Assembly: GCA_900542935.1 (NCBI GenBank)
Contig: UQPN01000032.1
Span: forward strand, 1 to 16,244
From: an uncultured Eubacteriales bacterium
GTDB taxonomy: Bacteria; Bacillota; Clostridia; Christensenellales; Borkfalkiaceae
Length of the DNA stretch: 16,244 nt
Reading direction: 5' to 3'
In this document: positions 1-6,938 of the stretch, piece after piece
How positions within the stretch are numbered: the first letter of the stretch is position 1
How the letters are laid out: each line of letters starts with the position of its first letter
The notes under the pieces: model-generated
The model's database searches: none
Told to the model about the DNA's origin: nothing
What the model saw: only the letters and a program-made list of their open reading frames with translations
Made by a program: the position numbers and the translations under genes

Positions 1-70
1 TTTTGATTTTCTGAATATTTTTGACAAAAAATTTCTGAAAATCAAGGGGCGTAGCTCATTTTTGATTGAA
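1..70. repeat. Dispersed AT-rich repeat, copy 1 (cut by window edge)
   Basis: Bases 1-70 match 6420-6489 with only five mismatches and no gaps. The unit holds a perfect 9-bp inverted repeat, TTGATTTTC at 3-11 and GAAAATCAA at 37-45, so it can fold. At the second locus this sequence directly follows a palindromic MITE-like element. The copy here may therefore be the right-hand end of a larger repeat that starts outside the window. There is no coding sequence in it. Confidence 0.85.
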
Positions 71-235
71 AATTTCCCCTGCAAAAATTTTCAAACAAAG
101 GCGCACCGCTCCTTTAAAAAATCAAGCAAAACGCCGTGCGGAACAACAAATCCGCCGCACTAAACTTCATTTTTTAAAGTAAAATGACAAAAATTCGAAA
201 AAAAGCAAAGTAAAAACCGAAAAAATAAAAAAAAT
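71..235. other. Non-coding AT-rich intergenic stretch
   Basis: I see no gene here. The stretch is A-rich with short hairpin potential (GTGCGG at 136-141 against CCGCAC at 155-160). It shares the short string TAAACTTCATTTTTT (161-175) with 16147-16161 near the other end of the window. That match may reflect the same repeat background or simply base composition. Confidence 0.5.
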
Positions 236-262
236 CCGTCGTTTTTCGGCGGCGTATTTTTA
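236..262 (+). terminator. Probable intrinsic terminator of a gene upstream of the window
   Basis: CCGTCG (236-241) pairs with CGGCGG (247-252), including one G-T wobble, around a five-T loop. A T-rich run follows (TATTTTTATTT). An A-tract precedes the stem, so it could also work on the minus strand. It sits just ahead of the glnN promoter and would insulate glnN from upstream transcription. Confidence 0.6.
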
Positions 263-267
263 TTTGT

Positions 268-296
268 TTGACTTTTCCCACGGCGAAGCGTATAAT
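268..296 (+). promoter_or_regulatory. Sigma-A type promoter of glnN
   Basis: TTGACT at 268-273 and TATAAT at 291-296 are separated by 17 bases, close to the ideal vegetative promoter. Transcription should start near 303, giving a leader of about 39 bases. That is too short for a riboswitch or T-box. No clear operator is visible. Confidence 0.85.
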
Positions 297-341
297 ACCG
301 TGTATAGTTCCGATCAAGAAAAAAATCAAGGAGAAATTATT

Positions 342-2438
342 ATGGAATCCACAAAGGAAAAGGCAACTCCCGCGGAAACGTTCGGCGAATATATATTCGG
401 CGACGCGGCAATGAAGAAGTACTTAACGGCAAAAACCTACGATTCCCTCCGCCGCACCATCGACGAAGGCAAGCAGATCGATCCCGAAATTTCCGCCGAA
501 GTAGCGGAAGCCATGAAAAACTGGGCAATCTCTCTGGGCGCAACGCACTACACGCACTGGTTCCAGCCGCTCACGGGCACCACGGCAGGCAAACACGAAG
601 CTTTTCTCGATTTCTGCGGAAAAGACGGCGCCATCATGCGCCTTTCCGGCAAAAATCTCGTTGTGGGCGAACCGGACGCCTCTTCCTTCCCCACCGACGG
701 CGCGCGGGCTACCTGCGCGGCGCGCGGCTACACCGCATGGGACCCCACTTCCCCCGCGTTCGTAAAAGAGGGCACGCTGTTTATTCCGGCGGTATTCGTA
801 TCATACACGGGCGAAACGCTCGATAAAAAAGCCCCGCTGTTAAAATCGATCACCGCGCTGAATACGCAGACGAAACGCATTTTAAAGCTGTTCGGCACGT
901 CCTGCAAAAAAGTGTTCACCTCCGTGGGGCCGGAACAGGAATATTTCCTTGTGGATAAAAAAGTATACGACAAGCGCGAAGATTTGCGGCTGACGGGCAG
1001 AACTCTGTTCGGTTCGAAAAGCGTAAAGGGGCAGGAACTGGAAGATCATTATTTCGGCGTACTGCGCCCGCGCGTTGCCGAATTTATGAAAGACCTCGAC
1101 GAAACGCTTTGGAAGTACGGTATTCTGGCGAAATCAAAACACAACGAAGTGGCGCCCGCGCAGCACGAACTTGCGCCCGTGTTCTGCGATACCAACCGAT
1201 CGGCAGATAACAACCAGCTGATGATGGAAATCATGAAAAAGGTGGCGGAAAAGCACAATCTTGCCTGCCTTCTGCACGAAAAACCGTTCGAAGGAATCAA
1301 CGGTTCCGGCAAACACAATAACTGGTCGCTTTCGCTGGATAACGGCGAAAACCTGCTGGATCCGGGCACGCATCCCGAATCGGATACCCGCTTCATGTTT
1401 GTTCTCGCGTGCGTAATTTCGGCGGTAGATACCTATCAGGGCATCCTTCGCGCGTGCGTGGCTTCGGCAGGCAACGATCACCGTCTGGGCGCGGACGAAG
1501 CTCCCCCCGCGATTGTTTCCGTATACCTCGGCGACGAGCTGGGCGCCATTGTAGACAGCATCGTGCTCGGCAAAAACTACGTGCCGAAAAAGGCGGCGAA
1601 AGGCTCCATCGGCGTGCCCGAATCCCCTATTTTCCCCATCGATTCCACCGACAGAAACCGCACGTCGCCGTTCGCGTTCACGGGTAACAAATTCGAATTC
1701 CGTATGCTCGGCTCGGCGGCGTCGGTAGCCGACCCCAACATTGTTTTAAACACCATCGTAGCGGACGCGTTTGCCACGGCGGCGGATAAGCTGGAAAACT
1801 CCGAAAACCTTGAAAAGGACATCAAGGCTTACACCGAAAAACTGCTCAAAGATCACTACCGCATTATTTTCAACTACAACGGGTACGGTCCCGAATGGGA
1901 AGCGGAAGCGGAACATCGCGGACTTCTGAACGCGAAAACCACGGCGGACGCTGTGCCGGAACTTCTGAAAAAGGAAAATATCGACGTATTCGTACGCCGC
2001 GGCGTATACACGAAGAGCGAAGCGATCGCGCGTGCGAACATTCAGCTGGATACGTATATCAAAAACATCCGCATCGAAGCGAAGGTCGCGCTCGATATGC
2101 TGCGCAAAGATATTTACCCCTCCACGGCGGCGTACACCGAAAAGCTTTGCGATTCGCTGTCGGCGAAAAAATCGCTGTTCGCGCTGAACTGCGCCAAGGA
2201 AGAAGCGCTGATTAAAACGCTTGCGGAAAAGCAGGAAAAACTGCTGGAAGAAAGCGAAGCGCTGGAAAACGCGCTGGATACCCTACCCGAAGAACGGCTC
2301 GCCGCGGCGAAAGCTTGCGCGCACATCGTGTGTCCCGCCATGAACGAACTGAGAAAAACGGCGGACGAAGCGGAAAATCTCTGCTCGGCGGAAGAATGGA
2401 CGTTGCCGAGATACGTCGATTTGCTGTACAGCGTATAA
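342..2438 (+). CDS. glnN: Glutamine synthetase, type III
   Basis: The gene makes glutamine from glutamate, ammonia and ATP in the cytoplasm. It belongs to the long GSIII class, not the roughly 450-residue GSI class. With the chosen start it is 698 residues, normal for GSIII. Visible family motifs are GPEQEYF (about 196-202), NEVAPAQHELAP (268-279), FEGINGSGKHNNWS (316-329), NDHRLGADEAPP (about 378-389) and DRNRTSPFAFTGNKFEFR (437-454). Together these form the metal, nucleotide and glutamate sites. The C-terminal 200 residues are the helical extension typical of GSIII. The ATG at 342 is preferred because AAGGAG lies at 328-333, eight bases upstream. An in-frame TTG at 264 would lie upstream of and inside the promoter. 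The gene has its own promoter and a hairpin at its end, so it is probably monocistronic. No PII or glnR-like gene is adjacent. Confidence 0.97.
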   Translation: MESTKEKATPAETFGEYIFGDAAMKKYLTAKTYDSLRRTIDEGKQIDPEISAEVAEAMKNWAISLGATHYTHWFQPLTGTTAGKHEAFLDFCGKDGAIMRLSGKNLVVGEPDASSFPTDGARATCAARGYTAWDPTSPAFVKEGTLFIPAVFVSYTGETLDKKAPLLKSITALNTQTKRILKLFGTSCKKVFTSVGPEQEYFLVDKKVYDKREDLRLTGRTLFGSKSVKGQELEDHYFGVLRPRVAEFMKDLDETLWKYGILAKSKHNEVAPAQHELAPVFCDTNRSADNNQLMMEIMKKVAEKHNLACLLHEKPFEGINGSGKHNNWSLSLDNGENLLDPGTHPESDTRFMFVLACVISAVDTYQGILRACVASAGNDHRLGADEAPPAIVSVYLGDELGAIVDSIVLGKNYVPKKAAKGSIGVPESPIFPIDSTDRNRTSPFAFTGNKFEFRMLGSAASVADPNIVLNTIVADAFATAADKLENSENLEKDIKAYTEKLLKDHYRIIFNYNGYGPEWEAEAEHRGLLNAKTTADAVPELLKKENIDVFVRRGVYTKSEAIARANIQLDTYIKNIRIEAKVALDMLRKDIYPSTAAYTEKLCDSLSAKKSLFALNCAKEEALIKTLAEKQEKLLEESEALENALDTLPEERLAAAKACAHIVCPAMNELRKTADEAENLCSAEEWTLPRYVDLLYSV

Positions 2439-2458
2439 AACTTCTTATCTTTTGTCGG

Positions 2459-2495
2459 ACTGCCCCGTTTCGGGGCAGTTTCGGCAAACTTTTTA
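2459..2495 (+). terminator. Terminator-like hairpin after glnN
   Basis: ACTGCCCCG (2459-2467) pairs perfectly with CGGGGCAGT (2471-2479) around a TTT loop. It is followed by a broken T-rich stretch ending in TTTTT at about 2491-2495. The stem is very strong but the T-tract is not immediate, so termination efficiency is uncertain. It lies 20 bases after the glnN stop codon. Confidence 0.7.
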
Positions 2496-2525
2496 AAAAT
2501 AAGCGACAAAACAAGCAAAAACGGA

Positions 2526-2554
2526 TTGACAAAAGCGAAAAAATATTTTATAAT
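2526..2554 (+). promoter_or_regulatory. Consensus sigma-A promoter of tRNA-Gly
   Basis: TTGACA at 2526-2531 and TATAAT at 2549-2554 are separated by exactly 17 bases, a perfect consensus. The expected transcription start is near 2561, about ten bases before the mature tRNA. This suits a strongly expressed stable RNA. Confidence 0.9.
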
Positions 2555-2570
2555 GAATAAGCTGAAACAT

Positions 2571-2645
2571 GCAGGTGTCGCCTAGCGGTATGGCGGCAGC
2601 TTCCCAAGCTGCTTCCGGCGAGTTCGACTCTCGTCACCTGCTCCA
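2571..2645 (+). tRNA. tRNA-Gly (anticodon CCC)
   Basis: The cloverleaf is complete. Acceptor GCAGGTG pairs with CACCTGC. The D arm is GCC/GGC. The anticodon stem GCAGC/GCTGC encloses the loop TTCCCAA, with CCC at 2603-2605. The T arm is GCGAG/CTCGT with loop TTCGACT. The discriminator base is T and CCA is encoded (2643-2645). It reads the GGG glycine codon. The gene is a single-tRNA transcription unit with its own promoter and terminator. Confidence 0.96.
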
Positions 2646-2646
2646 A

Positions 2647-2679
2647 AATCTCTCGCTTAAAAAGGCGAGAGATTTTTTT
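2647..2679 (+). terminator. Intrinsic terminator of tRNA-Gly
   Basis: AATCTCTCGC (2647-2656) pairs perfectly with GCGAGAGATT (2665-2674) around an eight-base loop. A run of seven T follows (2673-2679). It begins immediately after the tRNA CCA end. Confidence 0.92.
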
Positions 2680-2726
2680 ATTAAGTCAGCTTTTAGCTAA
2701 CGCCGAAGAAAATCTCTCGATTTTCC

Positions 2727-2770
2727 GTCACCTTCTCCAAATCTCTCGCTAAAATGCAGGAGATTTTTTT
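2727..2770 (+). repeat. Degenerate second copy of the tRNA-Gly 3' end plus terminator
   Basis: Bases 2727-2750 match 2633-2657 (last 13 bases of the tRNA plus the start of its terminator) with one mismatch and one missing base. The second terminator arm (GAGATTTTTTT, ending 2770) is also recognisable but the stem is shortened to AAATCTC/GAGATTT. No 5' part of a tRNA is present, so this is a remnant and not a gene. Confidence 0.8.
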
Positions 2771-2853
2771 ATACTCTTATAATATCCCTGCCTCTTTTCT
2801 TGTGTACAAATTCGCTTCCTGTTCCGTAAATTTCGGCGCCTCTTATCAAACGT

Positions 2854-2883
2854 TTGACTTTTCAGCCCTTAATGGTGTATAAT
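2854..2883 (+). promoter_or_regulatory. Sigma-A type promoter of the membrane protein gene
   Basis: TTGACT at 2854-2859 and TATAAT at 2878-2883 are separated by 18 bases. Transcription should start near 2890, about 37 bases before the ATG at 2927. Confidence 0.75.
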
Positions 2884-2926
2884 TTATGCGAAAATCTCTG
2901 CAAAGAAACCGAAACGAGGCAAATTT

Positions 2927-3949
2927 ATGTTCGATTATACGCAAGCCGCGGCAAAGCAAATCGCCGCCGACTTTCAGAAAGTCCTTTATATCATCTCCGT
3001 CTGTTCGCAGGCGGTGTACATAGGCTATCTCCTCTATGCGCTGTTCGCGGGCGCGGGCGTTCTGTGGGTGAATATCGTGCTGCTCGCCATATCCTCCGCC
3101 TATTTCGCGTTTTTTTTAATTACCACGAAATGCGGCAGGCATCCTGGCGGCGCCAAAGCGAAAATCATACAAAAAACGGGCAAGCGCGTATATAAATACT
3201 GCAAAATGCTGCTGAAAATCTACCCGCTCGCCCTCACGATTTACGGGCTTTACCAAACCACCGAAAAAGTATCGTTTTTCGCGCTTCTCCTCGTTTGTTT
3301 CATGATCATCGGCTGGATTCTTCAAATCGTGTTCGAAGTTTTCGGCGCCATCTTTACCAATCGCTTCGCCCTGATTATGGACGGCGTGAAAGCGGACGTG
3401 GAAGAAATCAAACGCCCCGTTACCGCCGTAGGCAACTTCTTTAAAAAAATCACGGGAAAAGAGGTGGAAACCCCGAAAGAACCCACGAAAAATCAACTGA
3501 AACTGCGTGAAAAAGTAGAACAATTCCGCGCCGAACGCAAAGAAAAACGCGAACTGCATAAGCGGGAACTCATCGAAAAACGCAAGCAGAAAAAAATCGA
3601 CGAAAAAGCGCAAAAAGAAGCGCAAAAGCAGGAAAAAGAAGATAGAAAAGCGGCAATCGCCATCGAAAACAAGCTTCTGAAATCGGCGGAAAAACAAGAG
3701 AAATCCGCCCAAAAACAGGAAAAACGCCTGCAGAAGAAAGCCTTGCCCGCGCCGCCTGCCGAAGATACGGCAACTCCCGCGCAACCCGTTTCTCCTCCGC
3801 CCGCCGATGCGCCCGCGCCCCTTCCCGCCGCGCCGCAAGCCGAAGAAACCGCCGCATATCTCGCCCTTGCTTCCGCAACCCGCGACGAACAAGAACGGGA
3901 AAAAAACGCGACCAAAAAGAATTCGGGAAAGTTTCGGAAGAAACAATAA
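2927..3949 (+). CDS. Unrecognised four-helix membrane protein with charged coiled-coil and Pro/Ala-rich tail
   Basis: I do not recognise this 340-residue protein. Four hydrophobic segments are visible at about residues 18-41, 45-67, 95-111 and 115-143. The loop after the second is rich in Lys and Arg, so both termini are predicted to be cytoplasmic. Residues 185-272 are almost entirely Lys, Glu, Gln and Arg with recurring KQEK units, consistent with a long helix or coiled coil. Residues 273-305 are a Pro/Ala linker, and the last 25 residues are charged. No enzyme motif or signal peptide is seen. The ATG at 2927 follows GAGG (2916-2919) by seven bases. It has its own promoter and converges on pnp, with a shared hairpin between them, so the neighbours say nothing about function. 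A membrane-anchored scaffold or nucleic-acid-binding tail is possible but unproven. Confidence 0.8.
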   Translation: MFDYTQAAAKQIAADFQKVLYIISVCSQAVYIGYLLYALFAGAGVLWVNIVLLAISSAYFAFFLITTKCGRHPGGAKAKIIQKTGKRVYKYCKMLLKIYPLALTIYGLYQTTEKVSFFALLLVCFMIIGWILQIVFEVFGAIFTNRFALIMDGVKADVEEIKRPVTAVGNFFKKITGKEVETPKEPTKNQLKLREKVEQFRAERKEKRELHKRELIEKRKQKKIDEKAQKEAQKQEKEDRKAAIAIENKLLKSAEKQEKSAQKQEKRLQKKALPAPPAEDTATPAQPVSPPPADAPAPLPAAPQAEETAAYLALASATRDEQEREKNATKKNSGKFRKKQ

Positions 3950-3981
3950 ACAAACGAACGAAAAACAATTCAATAAAACAA

Positions 3982-4013
3982 ATCGGCAGCCTGCGTATCA
4001 ACGCAGACTGCCG
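3982..4013. terminator. Bidirectional terminator between the membrane protein gene and pnp
   Basis: TCGGCAGCCTGCGT (3982-3995) pairs with ACGCAGACTGCCGA (4000-4013), a 14-bp stem with one mismatch and an ATCA loop. On the minus strand it is followed by a T-rich run (TTTGTTTTATTG). On the plus strand it is followed by ACTTTATTT. It sits between two convergent genes and probably ends pnp transcription most efficiently. Confidence 0.85.
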
Positions 4014-4035
4014 AAACTTTATTTACGGCTAAAAA

Positions 4036-6132
4036 TTACATTTTTTCAAGCAGCTTCAGATCAACGCCCTTTTCGCCGATTTTGATAATTTCCACTTTCA
4101 CCTTGTCGCCGATATTCAGAACGTCCTCCACCTGATTCACGCGCTCTTTCGAAAGGCGGGAAATATGCACCATGCCGTCCTTTCCGGGCGCAAATTCAAC
4201 AAACGCGCCTACCTTGGAAAGGATACGCACAACAACGCCCACAAACATATCGCCCACTTCGGGGTCGTGCGCAATCGATTCCACAATGCTCTTCGCTCTG
4301 TGCGCCGCCGCCACGTCGCCGTAGCAGGCAATGCACACGGTGCCGTCCTCTTCGATATCGATTTTCGTGCCCGTCTGTTCGATGATCTTATTGATCACTT
4401 TGCCCTGCTTGCCCACAACGTCGCCGATTTTTTCGGGGTTAATCTTAAACGAAATAATCTTCGGCGCAAAGTTCGAAAGATGGTCGTTCACTTCGGGGAT
4501 GCATTCCAGCATCTTGCCGAGAATGAATCTTCTGCCTTCCTGCGCCTGCGCAATCGCGTCAAGCATAATCTGTTCGGAAATCCCCTTGATTTTAATGTCC
4601 ATCTGAATCGCGGTGATGCCCTTTTCAGTACCAGCCACCTTGAAGTCCATATCGCCGAGGAAGTCCTCAAGTCCCTGAATATCCGTCATAATCACGTATT
4701 TGCCGGTTTCGGGGTCTTTGATAAGTCCCATCGCGCAGCCCGCCACAGGCGCCTTAATCGGCACGCCGGCGTCCATCAGCGCCATCGTGGAACCGCATAC
4801 GGAAGCCATCGAAGAAGAACCGTTCGAAGAAAGAATATCCGATACCACGCGGATGGCGTAAGGGAATTCTTCTTCCGAAGGAATCACGGGTACAAGCGCG
4901 CGTTCCGCAAGAGCGCCATGCCCGATTTCGCGGCGACCGGGGCTTCTTAAAGCCTTCGCTTCGCCCGTGCAATAGCCGGGGAAGTTGTACTGGTGCATAT
5001 AGCGTTTTTCTTCTTCCTCGTCTAAGCCTTCCATTCTCTGCGCTTCGTCAAGCATACCGAGGGTGCAGGTAGTCAAAGCCTGCGTCTGTCCTCTCGTAAA
5101 CACCGCCGAGCCGTGCACGCGCGGAAGAATACCGTGTTCGCACCAGATCGGGCGTACTTCTTTCAATTTTCTGCCGTCGGGGCGCACGCCGTCCTCAAAA
5201 ATCTTCTTTCTCACGATCGCTTTCGTGATATAGTAAATGGAATCTTTGATTTCGCGCTGCTTATCGGGGTAAACGTCCGCAAAATGTTCGAGAATTTCTT
5301 TCTCCGCCTGCGCCTGACGCGCCTCGCGTTCCTGTCTGTCGAACGTATCCAGCGCCCACACAAGTTTGTCGTAGCCGTATGCTTTTACCGCCGCGTCCAG
5401 ATCTTCGGGGATGTGATACAGCTCCATCTCTCTCTTGGGCTTGCCCACTTCTTTCGCGATGCCTTCGATAAACGCGCACACTTTCTTGATTTCTTCGTGT
5501 CCGAACGTAATCGCGCCCACCATTTCGGCGTCCGTAACCTCTTTTGCACCCGCTTCAATCATTAAAATGGCGTCTTTCGTGCCCGCCAAAGACAGATGAA
5601 TCGTGCTCTTTTCTTTTTCCTCCACCGTGGGGTTGATGATATACTTCCCGTCGATGCAGCCCACAATCACGCTGCCCGTAGGTCCCGCCCAGGGAATATC
5701 GGAAACGGAAAGCGCAATGGAAGAACCGATCATGGCGATGGGTTCGGGCGCGATGTCGGGGTCAACCGAAAGCGCCGTGGCAACCACCACAACGTCGTTG
5801 AAAATTCCTTTCGGGAAAAGCGGACGAATCGGACGGTCGATGAGGCGGCTTACGAGAATCGCCTTATCGGAAGCTCTGCCCTCGCGCTTTTTGAAACCGC
5901 CGGGAATTTTGCCCACGGCGAACATTTTTTCTTCGTAATCAACGGAGAGCGGGAAGAAATCCATTCCTTCGCGCGGCTGCTCCGCCATACAAACGGTAAC
6001 GTTCACCACAGTGTCGCCGCAACGCACGAGGCACGCCCCGTTCGCCTGTTCGGCATACTTGCCGATTTCCACGGTAAGTTCTCTTCCCGCGTAATCGGTC
6101 TTGAAAATTCTGCTGTTTTCTAAATTCGGCAT
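4036..6132 (-). CDS. pnp: Polyribonucleotide nucleotidyltransferase (PNPase)
   Basis: PNPase degrades RNA 3' to 5' with phosphate, releasing nucleoside diphosphates. It forms a trimer and acts in mRNA turnover. The 698-residue product has the full family order: first RNase PH-like domain (about 10-200, with the conserved FAVGKIPGGF block at 71-80), helical linker (205-300), catalytic second RNase PH domain (305-540), KH domain (555-605, with VGKQGK), and S1 domain (622-690). The active-site block SSMASVCGSTMALMDAGVP (440-458) is intact, as are Asp490 and Asp496, the equivalents of the catalytic aspartates in the E. coli enzyme. The ATG at 6132 is chosen because AAGGAG (6147-6142) lies nine bases upstream. 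A further in-frame upstream extension to 6306 is Lys-rich, unlike any PNPase and runs into the repeat element. It lies downstream of rpsO, as is common, but a terminator and a repeat intervene. Confidence 0.97.
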   Translation of the reverse strand: MPNLENSRIFKTDYAGRELTVEIGKYAEQANGACLVRCGDTVVNVTVCMAEQPREGMDFFPLSVDYEEKMFAVGKIPGGFKKREGRASDKAILVSRLIDRPIRPLFPKGIFNDVVVVATALSVDPDIAPEPIAMIGSSIALSVSDIPWAGPTGSVIVGCIDGKYIINPTVEEKEKSTIHLSLAGTKDAILMIEAGAKEVTDAEMVGAITFGHEEIKKVCAFIEGIAKEVGKPKREMELYHIPEDLDAAVKAYGYDKLVWALDTFDRQEREARQAQAEKEILEHFADVYPDKQREIKDSIYYITKAIVRKKIFEDGVRPDGRKLKEVRPIWCEHGILPRVHGSAVFTRGQTQALTTCTLGMLDEAQRMEGLDEEEEKRYMHQYNFPGYCTGEAKALRSPGRREIGHGALAERALVPVIPSEEEFPYAIRVVSDILSSNGSSSMASVCGSTMALMDAGVPIKAPVAGCAMGLIKDPETGKYVIMTDIQGLEDFLGDMDFKVAGTEKGITAIQMDIKIKGISEQIMLDAIAQAQEGRRFILGKMLECIPEVNDHLSNFAPKIISFKINPEKIGDVVGKQGKVINKIIEQTGTKIDIEEDGTVCIACYGDVAAAHRAKSIVESIAHDPEVGDMFVGVVVRILSKVGAFVEFAPGKDGMVHISRLSKERVNQVEDVLNIGDKVKVEIIKIGEKGVDLKLLEKM

Positions 6133-6296
6133 AGTGTTTAACTCCTTGTATCCTTGTATTGTTCTTTTTTTGTTCTTGCCCCGTTTTCCCGTCTGCCAAA
6201 ACGGAAAAGCAGGAATTTTTTTGTTTTGGTTGTTGCAGGCGACTACCTTCCCTATTTTTTGCTTTTCGTACAACTTTCGCTTTGCGTATTTGTAGC
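6133..6296 (-). other. pnp leader region, no clear promoter
   Basis: This non-coding interval is upstream of pnp. The pnp ribosome binding site is at 6147-6142. A stem-loop (CCGTTTT at 6181-6187 with AAAACGG at 6198-6204, ten-base loop) lies about 50 bases ahead of the start codon. I find no good -35/-10 pair. pnp must be read from a weak promoter here, from within the adjoining repeat, or by readthrough from rpsO. Confidence 0.45.
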
Positions 6297-6411
6297 CGCC
6301 CCTCATCCGTCGCTTTTCAGCGACAGCTTCCCCCCGGGGGGAAGCCTACCCTTCGTTAAGCCTTCCCCTTGAGGGGAAGGTGCTGAGCGTAAGCGAAGCG
6401 GATGAGGGGCG
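6297..6411. repeat. Palindromic MITE-like intergenic element
   Basis: A 115-bp element with perfect 13-bp terminal inverted repeats: CGCCCCTCATCCG (6297-6309) and CGGATGAGGGGCG (6399-6411). The arms remain imperfectly complementary further inward. Inside are a 20-bp perfect palindrome (6326-6345) and a second hairpin, CCTTCCCCT/AGGGGAAGG (6361-6380). It has no coding capacity and no obvious target-site duplication. The string AAGCCTTCCCCTTG at 6358-6371 recurs exactly at 16114-16127, showing that the family is dispersed. Confidence 0.85.
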
Positions 6412-6501
6412 AAGCACATTTTTGATTTCCTGAATATTTTTGATAAAAAATTTCTGAAAATCAAGGGGCGTAACACATTTTTGATTGCAATTTTCAATCA
6501 A
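6406..6501. repeat. Tandem AT-rich repeat next to the MITE-like element
   Basis: A 22-base string at 6406-6427 recurs at 6465-6486 with two mismatches, a period of 59 bases. A decayed third start (TCAAGGGGCAGTTACATT) follows at about 6498-6515. Bases 6420-6489 are the second copy of the window-start repeat (1-70). A perfect 7-bp hairpin, TTGATTG (6481-6487) with CAATCAA (6495-6501), closes the unit. The overlap with the MITE-like element suggests one composite repeat. Confidence 0.8.
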
Positions 6502-6561
6502 GGGGCAGTTACATTCGCCACCGCTCAATTCAATCCGCCCGATTTCCCCGTAACAAGCAAA

Positions 6562-6591
6562 AAAAGGGCGGATATAAAAACCCGCTCTTTT
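6562..6591 (-). terminator. Intrinsic terminator of rpsO
   Basis: On the minus strand AAAAGAGCGG (6591-6582) pairs with CCGCCCTTTT (6571-6562) with one A-C mismatch around a ten-base loop. The run of T continues past the stem. It begins about ten bases after the rpsO stop codon, so rpsO and pnp are at least partly uncoupled. Confidence 0.75.
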
Positions 6592-6600
6592 CAGCCGCTT

Positions 6601-6855
6601 TTATTTTCTCAGATTCAACGCTTCGATAATCGCTCTGTAACGCGCGATATCTTTTTCTTTGAGGTAATCGAGAAGACCTCTTCTCTTACCAACCATTTTC
6701 AGAAGCCCGCGGCGGGAATGGTTATCCTGCTGATGCGTAGCGAGGTGTTCGTTCAGGTGGTTGATGCGCTCGGTAAGAAGAGCAATCTGAACTTCGGGCG
6801 AACCGGTGTCGCCTTCGTGGGTAGCGAATTTAGCCATGATTTCTTTTTTTTCCAT
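6601..6855 (-). CDS. rpsO: Small ribosomal subunit protein S15
   Basis: S15 is a primary 16S rRNA binding protein of the 30S platform. The 84-residue product carries the invariant family core: THEGDTGSPEVQIALLTERI (about 12-31), the HSRRGLLKMVGKRR block (46-59) and LDYLKEKD (62-69). It is about four residues shorter at the N-terminus than the usual 88-89. The ATG at 6855 is set by GGAGG at 6869-6865, nine bases upstream. A second ATG six codons downstream has no such site. The gene has its own promoter, a structured leader and a terminator. Confidence 0.97.
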   Translation of the reverse strand: MEKKEIMAKFATHEGDTGSPEVQIALLTERINHLNEHLATHQQDNHSRRGLLKMVGKRRGLLDYLKEKDIARYRAIIEALNLRK

Positions 6856-6932
6856 TTTGTTTATCCTCCGATGGAATTTAGTACGCGTATCACAAAGCAA
6901 GCCGTCGAGATTCGCACTGCTTTGAAACCGTT
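6856..6932 (-). promoter_or_regulatory. rpsO 5' leader with hairpin, candidate S15 autoregulatory element
   Basis: The predicted leader is about 77 bases. Within it CAAAGCA (6924-6918 on the minus strand) pairs perfectly with TGCTTTG (6899-6893) around an 18-base loop that can form further pairs (CGA/TCG). S15 is known to bind its own mRNA leader in several bacteria, using different folds. Function here is inferred from position and structure only. Confidence 0.45.
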
Positions 6933-6938
6933 AGCATT

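Noticed and set aside
264..341. N-terminal extension of glnN from a TTG at 264
   Set aside because: It overlaps the promoter, lies before the predicted transcription start, and has no ribosome site; the ATG at 342 has a good one.
4165..4950. Long plus-strand open frame opposite pnp
   Set aside because: Composition is typical of an antisense frame over a GC-rich coding sequence; PNPase is intact on the other strand.
6133..6306. 58-residue N-terminal extension of pnp
   Set aside because: The extension is Lys-rich and unlike any PNPase, reaches the repeat element, and the ATG at 6132 has AAGGAG at the right distance.
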